From NCBI RefSeq assembly GCF_011758745.1, contig NZ_JAANOV010000001.1, positions 4,774,001-4,838,000 on the forward strand: 64,000 bases of DNA, given 5' to 3'. The position numbers and the translations under genes are program-made. Under the pieces are notes generated by a model. It made no database searches and was not told the DNA's origin. It worked only from the letters and a program-made list of their open reading frames with translations. Positions 36,025 through 44,928 of the stretch are shown here, one piece after another. The stretch is from Amycolatopsis granulosa (GTDB lineage Bacteria; Actinomycetota; Actinomycetes; Mycobacteriales; Pseudonocardiaceae). How positions within the stretch are numbered: the first letter of the stretch is position 1; every line of letters begins with the position of its first letter.

Positions 36025-38757
36025 TCAGTCCGCGAGGCTGAGGCCGGCGAGCTGGGCGCGGCTCGTGACGCCGAGCTTGGGGAACGCCCGGTAGAGGTGG
36101 TAGCTCACCGTTTTCGGACTCAGGAACAGTTGGCCGGCTATTTCCCGGTTGCTCATGCCGGTCGCCGCCAGGCGGGTGATCCGCAGTTCCTGCGGCGAAA
36201 GCGATGGCGCCGGGTCACGGCCGGGCCGCGGGGTAATGGTGGCGCCGGCGGCGCGCAGTTCGGCACGGGCGCGGTCGGCCCACGGGGTCGCGCGAAGCCG
36301 TTCGAAGGTTGACAAGGCGGTGCGAAGGTGGAGCTGGGCATCGGTCTTGTGGCGCTCGCGGCGCAGCCGCTCGCCGAAGAGAAGGTGGGTGCGGGCGGCC
36401 TCCCACGGCCGTCCGGTGTTGGCGTGCAGGCGAACGGCCGTACGGAACAATTCGTGCGCCTTGGGCCAGTCCTGTTCCACGAGCGCCCGGCAGCGGTGCA
36501 GCACCGCATCGGCCCAGCCGAGCCCGGATGCCTCGGCCCAGGCGGTGATCTGCTCCAGCGCCGCGCGCGCCGAGCGGTCGTGACCGCCGAGACGGGAGGC
36601 GGCTTCGATGCGGTCAGGGGCGTAGTAGACGCTCTGGATCTGGCGGCCGACCCGGCCCTCCTGGGCATGCTCGAGCCGTTCGAGCGCCTCCGCGAACCTG
36701 CCCCGGCCAAGATCGGCGAGGGCAAGGGCCCACTCGGCCCACGCCAGGCTGTTCACGATGCCGGTGGTGTCGAAGTGGTCGTGGCAGTGGGCGGCGAGTT
36801 CGGCGCAACGGTCGTATTCGCCGCGCACCGCGCAGATCCAGGCGAGCATCCCCTCGAGGTAGCCGGCCCGGTTGGGCTGGCCGGTGTCCGCGGCGATCCG
36901 CAGCCCGTCGGCCGCCGACGCTTCGGCGTCCCGGAACTTGCCGAGGTAGAGCTCGGACGCGGTGAGGGTGAGGTGTACCAGCGGTAGCCACCCGATCTCG
37001 CCGCGCGAGCGGCACTCGGCGGCGACGGCCAGGGAGATCTCCCGTCCGGCCTCGAAGTCGCCGACCAGGCCGGCGACGAAGGCGGCGTTGACCCGCAGGT
37101 CCGGACTGCTGGAGGACTTGCGGCCGTGGTCCACGAGGGCGCGCATGATCGACAACGCCGCCGCCGGGCCACGTTCGAGGAACTCCGCCGCGCCGTACAC
37201 CGCGGCGGCGGCGGGCCCCAGCCCGTGCTCGGGGTGCGGTCCCAGTTCGCGCAGCAGGTCCGCGGCGGCCCGCAGCCGGCTGGTGTCGCTGAGCTGCCAC
37301 GCGTTGCGCGCCGCGTCGACCAGCAGGAGACCGGCCTCGGCACGGTCCTGGGCGGTGTTGCCTCCGGCGATGGTGCCGGCGGCGGCCAGCAGCAGGTCGT
37401 GCGCGGTACCGGGGTCGCCGTCGTCGAAGGCGATGCGGGCGCGCAGGGCTTGTGCCCGTGCCCGTGTTCGCGGATCGTCGGTCAGCCGGGCGGCCGTATC
37501 GAGCAGTGAGCCCGCCCTCGGGCCCAGACCGGCGTCCACGGCGGCCCTGGCGGCCGCGATCAGCCGGCGGGCACGCCGGCCCGGGTCGGCGGTGAGCTCG
37601 GCCGCACGCTCCAGTGCGGGTGCGGCGGCCTCGTGTCCATTGCGTTCCCTGGACCGGGCGGCGCTCTCCTCGAGGGCCAGCGCCGCTTGTTCGTCGGGGC
37701 CCGTCGCGGCGGCGGCCAGATGCCAGGCGCGGCGGTCCGGCCGGTCGGTGAGGACAGCCGCGAGCGCGCGGTGCGCCGCGAGGCGCTCCTCGAAGGTGAC
37801 GGCGCGCAGTGCGGCGCCACGCATGAGCGGGTGCGCGAAGGTGACGCGCCCGCCGGCGATCCGTACCAGGCCGGCCCGTTCAGCGGCATCCGGTGCCCCG
37901 GCGCCCGCGCCGAGTCGCGCACTGGCGGCGAGGACCGTCGGGAGATCGCCGTCGTCCTCTGCCGCGACGACCAGCAGCCACGTACGGGCCTGCGGCGGCA
38001 ACTCGGCGATCCGCGCGGCGTACGCGTCCTGGATGCGGCGCGGCAGGGGCAGCGGTTCGAAGGTGCGGGAATGGTCCGCCACGGTGCTGGGCAGTTCGAC
38101 GAGGGCGAGCGGGTTGCCCGCGCTCTCTTCGAGGACCCGGCGCCGCAGCGGAGGGGTGAGCCCCGGCGCGTGCTCGGCCAGCACATCCCGTGCACTGTCG
38201 TCGTCGAGCCCGGCGAGCCGTAGCTCGGGCAGCCCCGCCGCGTCGAAGCCGTCCCTGGCGGCCAGGACGAGGGCGATGCCCTCGGCGTGCAGGCGCCGGG
38301 CCGCGAACAACAGCGCGCGAGCCGAGCTGTGGTCGAGCCAGTGCGCGTCGTCGACCAGGCACAGCAGGGGACCGTCGGCGGCGAGCTCGGACAGCAGGGA
38401 CAGCACGGCAAGGCCGACCATGAGCTGGTCGCCGCCGCCCTCCCGCGCGAGGCCGAACGCCTGCTTGAGGGCGGCCGTCTGAGGGGCGGGCAGCGCGTCG
38501 ATCCGGTTCAGCGCGGGACGCAGGAGCATGTGCAGCGAGGCGTACGGCAACTCCGCCTCGGTCTCGAACCCGGCGGCCTGAACCACGGTCATGCCGTGGG
38601 TGTCGCGAGCTTGCGCGGCGGCGTAGGACAGGAGCGCGGTCTTGCCGATACCCGGATCTCCCCGGAGCACCAGCGTGCCGCTGGACCCAGCGGACGCGGC
38701 GGCGAGGAGGGTGTCGAGCGTTGCCTGTTCGGGCCCCCTGCCGTGCAGCGGCGTCAC
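36025..38757 (-). CDS. LAL-type LuxR family regulator
   Basis: 910 residues, the size of large ATP-binding LuxR regulators. Walker A GDPGIGKT (33-40), Walker B LCLVDDAHWLD, a long helical TPR-like middle, and a C-terminal LuxR helix-turn-helix: LSPQELRITRLAATGMSNREIAGQLFLSPKTV region. Such proteins act as ATP-dependent activators of secondary metabolism, sugar use or export genes. The GTG at 38757 is divergent from a two-gene ABC exporter with 129 bases between them, so that exporter is the likely target. The family is frequent in antibiotic clusters, but no biosynthesis genes are present here. Confidence 0.92.
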   Translation of the reverse strand: MTPLHGRGPEQATLDTLLAAASAGSSGTLVLRGDPGIGKTALLSYAAAQARDTHGMTVVQAAGFETEAELPYASLHMLLRPALNRIDALPAPQTAALKQAFGLAREGGGDQLMVGLAVLSLLSELAADGPLLCLVDDAHWLDHSSARALLFAARRLHAEGIALVLAARDGFDAAGLPELRLAGLDDDSARDVLAEHAPGLTPPLRRRVLEESAGNPLALVELPSTVADHSRTFEPLPLPRRIQDAYAARIAELPPQARTWLLVVAAEDDGDLPTVLAASARLGAGAGAPDAAERAGLVRIAGGRVTFAHPLMRGAALRAVTFEERLAAHRALAAVLTDRPDRRAWHLAAAATGPDEQAALALEESAARSRERNGHEAAAPALERAAELTADPGRRARRLIAAARAAVDAGLGPRAGSLLDTAARLTDDPRTRARAQALRARIAFDDGDPGTAHDLLLAAAGTIAGGNTAQDRAEAGLLLVDAARNAWQLSDTSRLRAAADLLRELGPHPEHGLGPAAAAVYGAAEFLERGPAAALSIMRALVDHGRKSSSSPDLRVNAAFVAGLVGDFEAGREISLAVAAECRSRGEIGWLPLVHLTLTASELYLGKFRDAEASAADGLRIAADTGQPNRAGYLEGMLAWICAVRGEYDRCAELAAHCHDHFDTTGIVNSLAWAEWALALADLGRGRFAEALERLEHAQEGRVGRQIQSVYYAPDRIEAASRLGGHDRSARAALEQITAWAEASGLGWADAVLHRCRALVEQDWPKAHELFRTAVRLHANTGRPWEAARTHLLFGERLRRERHKTDAQLHLRTALSTFERLRATPWADRARAELRAAGATITPRPGRDPAPSLSPQELRITRLAATGMSNREIAGQLFLSPKTVSYHLYRAFPKLGVTSRAQLAGLSLAD

Positions 38758-38797
38758 CTCGGATTTCCCTTCTGCCCAGTCTGGATCCTAGTCGGTT

Positions 38798-38815
38798 GTC
38801 CGGTACCGGCCGGAC
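38798..38815. promoter_or_regulatory. Palindrome between LAL regulator and ABC genes
   Basis: GTCCGG (38798-38803) and CCGGAC (38810-38815) flank TACCGG, in the 129-bp divergent gap. It is a possible operator for the regulator or for autoregulation. Confidence 0.35.
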
Positions 38816-38886
38816 GACGGTCTTCCTAATGTCCCCTGGTAGGGGCGGCCGCCCCGGCCCAGACGAGCAGGACGGACCAGACCGTG

Positions 38887-39636
38887 ATGACGATGATGAC
38901 CGAGACCGGCACCTCGGTGAAGCTGGAGGCGGTGACCCGTAGCTATCGGGGTGACGGTGGCGAGGTGACCGCATTGGACGACGTGTCGGTCACCTTCGGG
39001 CATGGGACGTTCACCGCGGTGATGGGTCCGTCGGGCTCGGGAAAGTCGACGCTGCTGCAGTGTGCCGCCGGCCTCGACCGTCCGAACTCCGGCCGGGTGT
39101 TCCTCGGCGGGACGGACCTCACCGCGCTGAGCGAGCGGAAGCTGACCCAGCTGCGCCGCGACAAGGTCGGCTTCGTCTTCCAGCAGTTCAACCTGATGCC
39201 CTCGCTGACCGCGGAGCAGAACGTCGCGCTGCCGCTGCGGCTGGCAGGGCGGCGGCCCGATCCCGATCTCCTGCGCCAGGGGTTGGCGTCCGTCGGGCTC
39301 GAGGACCGGCGCGGGCACCGTCCGGCGCAACTGTCCGGTGGCCAGCAGCAGCGGGTGGCGATCGCCAGGGCACTGGTCACGCGGCCCGCGGTGTTGTTCG
39401 CGGACGAGCCGACCGGCGCGCTCGACACGGCGACCGGGCGCGACGTACTGCACTTGCTGCGCACGCTCGTCGACCGGCACGCCCAGACCCTGGTGATGGT
39501 CACCCACGACCCGGTGGCCGCTGCGTACGCGGACCGGGTCGTCTTCCTCGCCGACGGCCAGATCCGCGACGAACTGGTCGATCCCGATCCGCGCTCGGTG
39601 ATGTCGCGGATGGTGCTGCTGGAGGCGTCGTGCTGA
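38887..39636 (+). CDS. ABC transporter ATP-binding protein (MacB/LolD type)
   Basis: About 249 residues. Walker A GPSGSGKST (47-55), Q-loop FVFQQFNLMP, signature LSGGQQQRVAIA, Walker B VLFADEPTGALD and the H-loop VTHDP are all present. This is the MacB/LolD/FtsE-type ATPase that pairs with FtsX-like permeases to export peptides, antibiotics or lipids. The ATG at 38887 is chosen; a GTG at 38884 and further ATGs at 38893 and 38896 exist. Its end overlaps the permease start by seven bases. Confidence 0.93.
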   Translation: MTMMTETGTSVKLEAVTRSYRGDGGEVTALDDVSVTFGHGTFTAVMGPSGSGKSTLLQCAAGLDRPNSGRVFLGGTDLTALSERKLTQLRRDKVGFVFQQFNLMPSLTAEQNVALPLRLAGRRPDPDLLRQGLASVGLEDRRGHRPAQLSGGQQQRVAIARALVTRPAVLFADEPTGALDTATGRDVLHLLRTLVDRHAQTLVMVTHDPVAAAYADRVVFLADGQIRDELVDPDPRSVMSRMVLLEASC

Positions 39637-42080
39637 CCATCGCGCTCAGTACCCTGCGCACCCGCTGGGTGTCCTTCGTGGGTTGCTTCTTCGCTCTGTT
39701 TCTCGGCGCCGGGCTGATCGCCGTGACCGGGCAGGTCCTTGCCAGCACGGTCACCACCGCTGACCGGGCGCCCCAGCGGTACGCCGCGGCGCCGGTGGTG
39801 GTCGTACCCGGCGAGCTGACCGGCCTGCCTCCGATCGCGGGGCAGCCCTCGCGGCCCGCGGAGCCGCGAGGGCTGCCCGCGGTCCTCGCGGCCGAGTTCC
39901 CGGACGCCGTGATCGACCGGGTCTTCCCCGCCGCGCTGGCGGGCGGTCCGCCGGCGACCGGGCGGCCGTGGTCTGCGGCGCGCACCGCGCCGCACCATCT
40001 CACCGCCGGACGCCCTCCGGCCGCGGACGGCGAGATCGCGGCGAGCGTGTCGGCCCGTCAGGGGGTCACCCTCGGCGAACAGGTGCGGATCGTCACCGCG
40101 GGCGGTGCACAGACGTACACGGTCGTCGGCATCACGTCAGCCGGCCCACAGGACACCCTGTTCTTCACCGACGCACGGGCCGCGGCGCTGTCGCCGAGAA
40201 TCGACGCGTTGGCGCTGTGGCAACCGGCCGACGCCGTACGGGCCGTGGTCGGCGACCGCGGCCGGATCCTCACCGGCCAGGACCGGGCACTGGCCGACCC
40301 GACCAGGCAAGACGACGACCGGGCGCGGAACAACGCCAACACCATCGCGGGTATCGCGGGTGGCTTCGCGGCGTTCGTGGCGATCTTCGTCGTGTCCTCG
40401 ACGTTCGCGTTCACCGTGGTGCAGCGCCTGCGGGAGTTCGCCCTGCTGCGCACTGTCGGGGGAACCCGGCGCCAGGTGCGCCGGATGGTGCTCGCCGAGG
40501 CCGGGGCCGTCGCGGTCGTCGCGTCCGCACTGGGTGCGGTGGTCGGGCCCCTCGCCACCGGGTGGTCGCTGGACGGCCTGATCAGCCATGGCATGGCCCC
40601 GGCCTGGACGGTAGTGAGCCACTCGGCCGTCCCCGCGCTGGTGGCGTTCCCGGCCGGTGTTCTCGTCGCGCTGCTCGGCGCGGCCGCCGCGGCGTGGCGT
40701 GCCTCGCGCGTCGCCCCGGTTGAGGCGATGCGTCAGGCGGCGGCCGAGTCGAGGCCGATGACACCGGTGCGCTGGCTGCTCGGTCTTTCCGCGCTCCTGG
40801 GCGGAATCATCAGCATGGCCGTCAACGTGGGGTTCGACCCCGAGTCGGCGGCCAAGAACAAGACGGCGATGCCGATCGTCATGCTGCTCGTCGCCGGCGT
40901 CAGCCTCCTCGCTCCGGCCGTGGTGCGGCCCGTCACGCGGGTGCTGGCCAGACCGCTCGAGCGGCTGCGCGGCGCCACCGGCATGGTGGTGGCCGGTTCC
41001 GCTCTCACGTCCGCCCGGCAGACAGCCGCGGCCGCGGGGCCGGTGCTGGTGATGGTCGCGCTGGCCGTATCGCTGCTCGGCGGAGCCGCGACCGGCGACG
41101 CGGCGGACACCACCCAGCAGACCGCACCCGTGCGGGCCGAGTATCTCGTCCTGCCCACGACGGACGCGGGCCTCGACCGGGAGCTCGTCGGACGGCTGCG
41201 GAACACACCCGGGGTCGACGTCGCCACCTCCACGCCGACCAGCGTGTACACCGCGGAAGGCCAGGACACCGTCCTGATCCAGCGCCCGGTCGAGGTCGTC
41301 GAGCCGGGTACCTTTCCGTCCGCCGTCCGGATCGCTCTGGCGGAAGGCTCGTTCTCCGCGCTCGACGAGCACGGGATCGTGGTCTCCGCCGACTGGGAGC
41401 GGGGCCTCGGCGAGACCCTGCGTCTCCGCCGCGCCGACGGCTCCGCGACCACGCTCACCGTGGTCGGCGTGCTCGCCGCGGGAGCCGGCGCTGACGCCTA
41501 CATCACGCCGCCGGCCGTGGACCCCCCGACCGCTCTGCCCAGCGTCGCCTACGTGAAGCTCCATGACGGCACCCCGGGCGCGGCCGTCGAGGAGGCATTG
41601 CGCGGGGCGACCGAGGGGCACAACGCCCGGATGGTGTCCCGCTCGGTGTGGGCCGACAGCCTTGCGGCTCACCGGGGCTCCGCGAGCAGGCTCGGACTGC
41701 TGGCCGTGCTCGGCGTCATCCTCGCGTACACCGCCATCGCGCTGGTCAACATCGCGCTGATGGCAGCGGCCCAACGGGCGCCGGAACGCCGGGCACTGCG
41801 TCTCGCCGGTGCCCGCCAATCCCAGGTGCTGCGCTTCGTCGCGGCGGAGTCCCTCTTGGTGGTGGCGATCGGCGTCGTCCTGGCCACCGCCACGGCGGCA
41901 CTGGCGCTGACCGGACAATGGGCGGCGCTCGTGCGCGTCGTCGGTCCGCTACCGATCCACGTGCCATGGCTCGCGGCCGCGGCGGCGGTAGCCGGATGCG
42001 CACTCCTCGCCATGCCGGCGTCGATCTTGGCCGCGGCGATCACGGACCGGGGCGGAAGACCGCGCACCGGCGCCCGATGA
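39630..42080 (+). CDS. ABC transporter permease, FtsX type
   Basis: 816 residues. It has the double FtsX architecture: a first membrane segment (about 14-34), an extracytoplasmic domain, three segments around 240-360 (with EFALLRTVGGTRRQVRRMVL at the membrane edge), then a second copy of the outside domain (about 500-660) and a closing set of three segments with ERRALRLAGARQSQVLRFV. The GTG at 39630 has GGAGGCGTC upstream and overlaps the ATPase stop. With the ATPase it forms an exporter probably controlled by the divergent LAL regulator. Confidence 0.9.
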   Translation: MLTIALSTLRTRWVSFVGCFFALFLGAGLIAVTGQVLASTVTTADRAPQRYAAAPVVVVPGELTGLPPIAGQPSRPAEPRGLPAVLAAEFPDAVIDRVFPAALAGGPPATGRPWSAARTAPHHLTAGRPPAADGEIAASVSARQGVTLGEQVRIVTAGGAQTYTVVGITSAGPQDTLFFTDARAAALSPRIDALALWQPADAVRAVVGDRGRILTGQDRALADPTRQDDDRARNNANTIAGIAGGFAAFVAIFVVSSTFAFTVVQRLREFALLRTVGGTRRQVRRMVLAEAGAVAVVASALGAVVGPLATGWSLDGLISHGMAPAWTVVSHSAVPALVAFPAGVLVALLGAAAAAWRASRVAPVEAMRQAAAESRPMTPVRWLLGLSALLGGIISMAVNVGFDPESAAKNKTAMPIVMLLVAGVSLLAPAVVRPVTRVLARPLERLRGATGMVVAGSALTSARQTAAAAGPVLVMVALAVSLLGGAATGDAADTTQQTAPVRAEYLVLPTTDAGLDRELVGRLRNTPGVDVATSTPTSVYTAEGQDTVLIQRPVEVVEPGTFPSAVRIALAEGSFSALDEHGIVVSADWERGLGETLRLRRADGSATTLTVVGVLAAGAGADAYITPPAVDPPTALPSVAYVKLHDGTPGAAVEEALRGATEGHNARMVSRSVWADSLAAHRGSASRLGLLAVLGVILAYTAIALVNIALMAAAQRAPERRALRLAGARQSQVLRFVAAESLLVVAIGVVLATATAALALTGQWAALVRVVGPLPIHVPWLAAAAAVAGCALLAMPASILAAAITDRGGRPRTGAR

Positions 42081-42221
42081 CGGTCTGATGACGAGCGCGA
42101 ACCGGTGATCGAGGAAAGCGTCCGGCCGCCGTTCCGGCGAGTTGACCCGGTTCGCGCCCGGCAGCCGTGTGGTGAACGGACCGCGTTGGGGGTGGTGATC
42201 CCGGGCCGGTTGGATGGACCC

Positions 42222-42518
42222 ATGACCGTGACGTTCCTGCTGCTCGCCCGCTTGCCCGAGGACGGGGCGGCGGCCTTCGACGCCTACGAGGATTCGGTGC
42301 TGCCGCTGCTGTCCGAGTACGGTGGGCGCCTCGAGCGGCGGGTGCGTTCCCTCGACGACCGCACCGAGGCGCACCTGGTGTCGTTCCCCGGTGAGCAGGA
42401 GTTCGCCGCGTACCGCGCCGATCCCCGGCGGGCCGCGTCCGCGCCGCTGCTGGAGCGGTCGGGCGCCGTGGTGGAACTCCTGCCCGTCCGGGAGATCACT
42501 TCCCGGAACGGGTCGTAG
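42222..42518 (+). CDS. Small DUF1330-like protein
   Basis: 98 residues. TVTFLLLARLPEDGAAAFDAYEDSVLPLLSEYGG-like opening, LERRVRS, then SFPGEQEFAAYRADP resemble the small ferredoxin-like DUF1330/EthD-type dimeric barrel proteins. No catalytic residue is evident. The ATG at 42222 has no clear ribosome site. TTGGAT lies just upstream, so it may be leaderless. Function unknown. Confidence 0.65.
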   Translation: MTVTFLLLARLPEDGAAAFDAYEDSVLPLLSEYGGRLERRVRSLDDRTEAHLVSFPGEQEFAAYRADPRRAASAPLLERSGAVVELLPVREITSRNGS

Positions 42519-42522
42519 GCCG

Positions 42523-42681
42523 TTGACCAGCGGTCCGTCCGACTTGGTGGTGGACGTCCGGCACGCGCCGGTGCTGGGCTCGCTGGCGCTGGCCGGGATC
42601 GTCATAGCCGTGCTCGGCGCCATCGTTCCCGCCCGCGGTGCAGCGAGGACGCCGGTCGCCGCGGTGCCCCACAACGATTAG
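42523..42681 (+). pseudogene. C-terminal fragment of an FtsX-type ABC permease
   Basis: 52 codons reading LVVDVRHAPVLGSLALAGIV, then VLGAIVPARGAARTPVAAV and a short tail. This is the final membrane helix and basic RGAAR-x-PVAA end typical of FtsX-like permeases. It has no ATPase-proximal part and cannot work alone. It differs from the end of the complete permease at 42080, so it is a relic of a second permease. A strong terminator follows it. Confidence 0.6.
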
Positions 42682-42698
42682 CGGCTGCGTCCGGGGCA

Positions 42699-42735
42699 CC
42701 TCCCCGGTCCCTCCGGATGGACAGGACCGGGGAGG
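42699..42735. terminator. Bidirectional terminator
   Basis: A perfect 12-bp stem, CCTCCCCGGTCC (42699-42710) with GGACCGGGGAGG (42724-42735), lies between the rightward permease fragment and the leftward aminotransferase gene. Confidence 0.8.
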
Positions 42736-42759
42736 GCGGCGTTGCCGGGTGCGTCCGGT

Positions 42760-43956
42760 TCAGGCCAGCTTTTCCACGGTCTCCACCAGGGTGCGCAGCT
42801 CGTCCTCGGTGTTGAAGTAGTGCACCGACGCACGCACCATGTCCGGCAGCTGCCGGACCTGCTGGTCGTACTGGTAGGAGGTGGGGCGCGCCACCGAGGT
42901 GTTGACCTTCGCGCCGTACAGGGTGTCCCGCACGTCCCCGGCGTCGACGCCGGCGACGCTGAAGGTCACGATGCCGCACTGGTGCCGGCCCTGGTCGTGC
43001 ACCGTCACGCCGGGGATCCGGGACAGGTCCGCCCGCAACCGCGCGGCCAGCGCGGTCACCCGCTCCTCGATCGCGGGCAGCCCGACCTCCAGGGCGTAGT
43101 CGACGGCGGCGCCGAGGCCCAGCACGAGACCGTAGTTGCGTTCCCACGTCTCGAACCGACGTCCGTCCGGGGCGATCTCGAACTCCGCCGGCGCGGTCCA
43201 GGTGGCCGAGTGCAGGTCGAGCATCGCGGGCTCGAGCCGTTCCCGCAGCCGCGGGTGCACGTAGAGGAAGCCGGTGCCGCGCGGGCCACGCAGGTACTTG
43301 CGGCCGGTGGCGGACAGCGCGTCGCAGCGCAGGCGGCGCACGTCGAGGTCCAGCTGCCCGGCCGACTGGCACGCGTCGAGCAGGAACGGGACGCCCGCCT
43401 GCTCGGCGATCGCGCCGACCTCCTCGGCCGGGTTGACCAGGCCGCCCTGGGTGGGCACGTGGGTGATCGAGATCAGCTTCACCCGGTCGTCCAGGCGGCG
43501 CTCCAGGTCGGCGACGTCGAGCTGGCCGCTCTCGTCGTCCTCGACGACCTCGACCACGGCACCGGTGCGGCGGGCGACCTGCAGGTAGGCGATCGCGTTG
43601 CTGGCGTACTCCGACCGGCAGGTGAGGATCCGGTCGCCGGGGCCGAACCGGAACGCGTAGAAGACCGCCTGCCACGAGCGGGTGGCGTGGTCGGTGAGCG
43701 AGATGTCGGCGGTGCCGGCGCCGAGGAACCGGGCGATCGAGCCGTACACGCCCTCGATCCGCTCGGCGTGCGCGGCGGCGGTCTCGTAACCGCCGCGCAC
43801 CGACTCCTCGCGCAGGTAGTCCAGCACGGTGCCGGTGACCCGGTCCGGCGGGAGGGACGAACCGGCGTTGTTGAGGTGGATGACTTCGCCGGTGCCCGGG
43901 GTCTCCTGGCGGAGGCGGTCGACGGCTGCTGCGTCCAGTGCGGTCAAGGTCGTCAC
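42760..43956 (-). CDS. Aminotransferase class V-fold PLP enzyme
   Basis: 398 residues of the cysteine desulfurase/isopenicillin N epimerase-like group. The start HLNNAGSSLPP, the ITHVPTQGGLVNPAEEVGAIA region, the cofactor-contacting LLDACQSAGQLDLDV, and the PLP-lysine segment SATGRKYLRGPRGTGFLY are clear. The C-terminus has NTEDELRTLV. The GTG at 43956 overlaps the stop of the asparaginase gene (GTGA). Co-expression with an asparaginase suggests amino acid breakdown. Desulfurase, lyase or epimerase activity cannot be told apart. Confidence 0.88.
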   Translation of the reverse strand: MTTLTALDAAAVDRLRQETPGTGEVIHLNNAGSSLPPDRVTGTVLDYLREESVRGGYETAAAHAERIEGVYGSIARFLGAGTADISLTDHATRSWQAVFYAFRFGPGDRILTCRSEYASNAIAYLQVARRTGAVVEVVEDDESGQLDVADLERRLDDRVKLISITHVPTQGGLVNPAEEVGAIAEQAGVPFLLDACQSAGQLDLDVRRLRCDALSATGRKYLRGPRGTGFLYVHPRLRERLEPAMLDLHSATWTAPAEFEIAPDGRRFETWERNYGLVLGLGAAVDYALEVGLPAIEERVTALAARLRADLSRIPGVTVHDQGRHQCGIVTFSVAGVDAGDVRDTLYGAKVNTSVARPTSYQYDQQVRQLPDMVRASVHYFNTEDELRTLVETVEKLA

Positions 43957-44876
43957 AGACCGACCATATTCGGCGTGGCCAGGCGGGGACACCTCTTGAC
44001 GACGTCGTCCCAGTCGTATTCGGGGGCGACCCGGCGCAGCGCGGCCAGTGCCGCGGGCATGCGGGCCCGGTCCGCGCCGTCGGCGATCTTGACCGCGACC
44101 GTGGTGCCGTCCGGCAGGACCGCGATCTGCACGGCCTCCGCACCGTCCTTGGCGATCAGCCCGGGCACGGCGGTCATCAGCTGCGTGACGTCCCGGTTCG
44201 GGCCGGCGACCATCTCCGGGTGCTTGCGCATGGCCTCGGCCACGCGGTGCTCGGGTGTGCCGGGCGGCGCGGTGGCGACGCGCTGGACCGCGGTGGCAAG
44301 GCCGCGCAGGGAGATCGCGAACAGCGGGGCGCCGCACCCGTCGACCGCGGTGTGCGCGACCGGCTCGCCGGCCAGCTCGGCCACGGTGGCGGCGAGCCGG
44401 GTCTGCAACGGGTGCGCCGGGTCCAGGTATCCGGCGGTGGGCCAGCCGTTCCGCTTCGCCGTGGCGAGCATCGCCGAGTGCTTGCCGGAACAGCAGTGCG
44501 CGAGCCGGCGGGGCGCGCGGCCGTCGGCGAGCCACTGGTCACGCAGGACCGGGTCGTGGGGGAGGTGCGCCGGGCACCGCAGGTCGTCCTCGCTCAGGCC
44601 CGCGTCGCCGAGGATCTGGGCGGCACCGGCCAGGTGGAACTCCTCCGCCGAGTGGCTCGCCGCGGCCAGTGCGAGCAGGTCGGACGGCAGGTCGAGACCG
44701 AGCCGCACCATGCCGGCGGCCTGCATGAGCTTGGCCGTCGACCGGGGGTAGCCCGGCTCGTCGACCTCGCCCCGGGCTTCCAGCAGCGTCCCGTCGGGCG
44801 CGAGGACCACTCGCGATCCGAAGTGGACGCTTTCCACCCGACCGTCACGGAACACCTGGACCAGAGGGATCACCAC
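43953..44876 (-). CDS. Asparaginase (Rhizobium etli-type family)
   Basis: 307 residues. The pattern belongs to the AsnA family first described from Rhizobium etli, unrelated to E. coli asparaginase. Visible are EPGYPRSTAKLMQA, ALAAASHSAEEFHLAGA, CCSGKHSAMLA, VDGCGAPLFAISLRGLA, and MRKHPEMVAGPNRDVT. It hydrolyses asparagine to aspartate and ammonia; the SGKH and DGCG segments hold the active-site Ser, Lys and Cys. It starts at GTG 44876 (a second GTG follows directly). It is coupled to the downstream aminotransferase gene. Confidence 0.88.
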   Translation of the reverse strand: MVIPLVQVFRDGRVESVHFGSRVVLAPDGTLLEARGEVDEPGYPRSTAKLMQAAGMVRLGLDLPSDLLALAAASHSAEEFHLAGAAQILGDAGLSEDDLRCPAHLPHDPVLRDQWLADGRAPRRLAHCCSGKHSAMLATAKRNGWPTAGYLDPAHPLQTRLAATVAELAGEPVAHTAVDGCGAPLFAISLRGLATAVQRVATAPPGTPEHRVAEAMRKHPEMVAGPNRDVTQLMTAVPGLIAKDGAEAVQIAVLPDGTTVAVKIADGADRARMPAALAALRRVAPEYDWDDVVKRCPRLATPNMVGL

Positions 44877-44928
44877 GACGGCCAGGCTCGCCGCGGGCTC
44901 GCCGTTGTGTCAAGCGGACGCTCGTCAC

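Noticed and set aside
42760-43956. Assignment of the class V enzyme as the ergothioneine enzyme EgtE
   Set aside because: No other ergothioneine genes are nearby, and the general motifs do not separate EgtE from desulfurase-like relatives.
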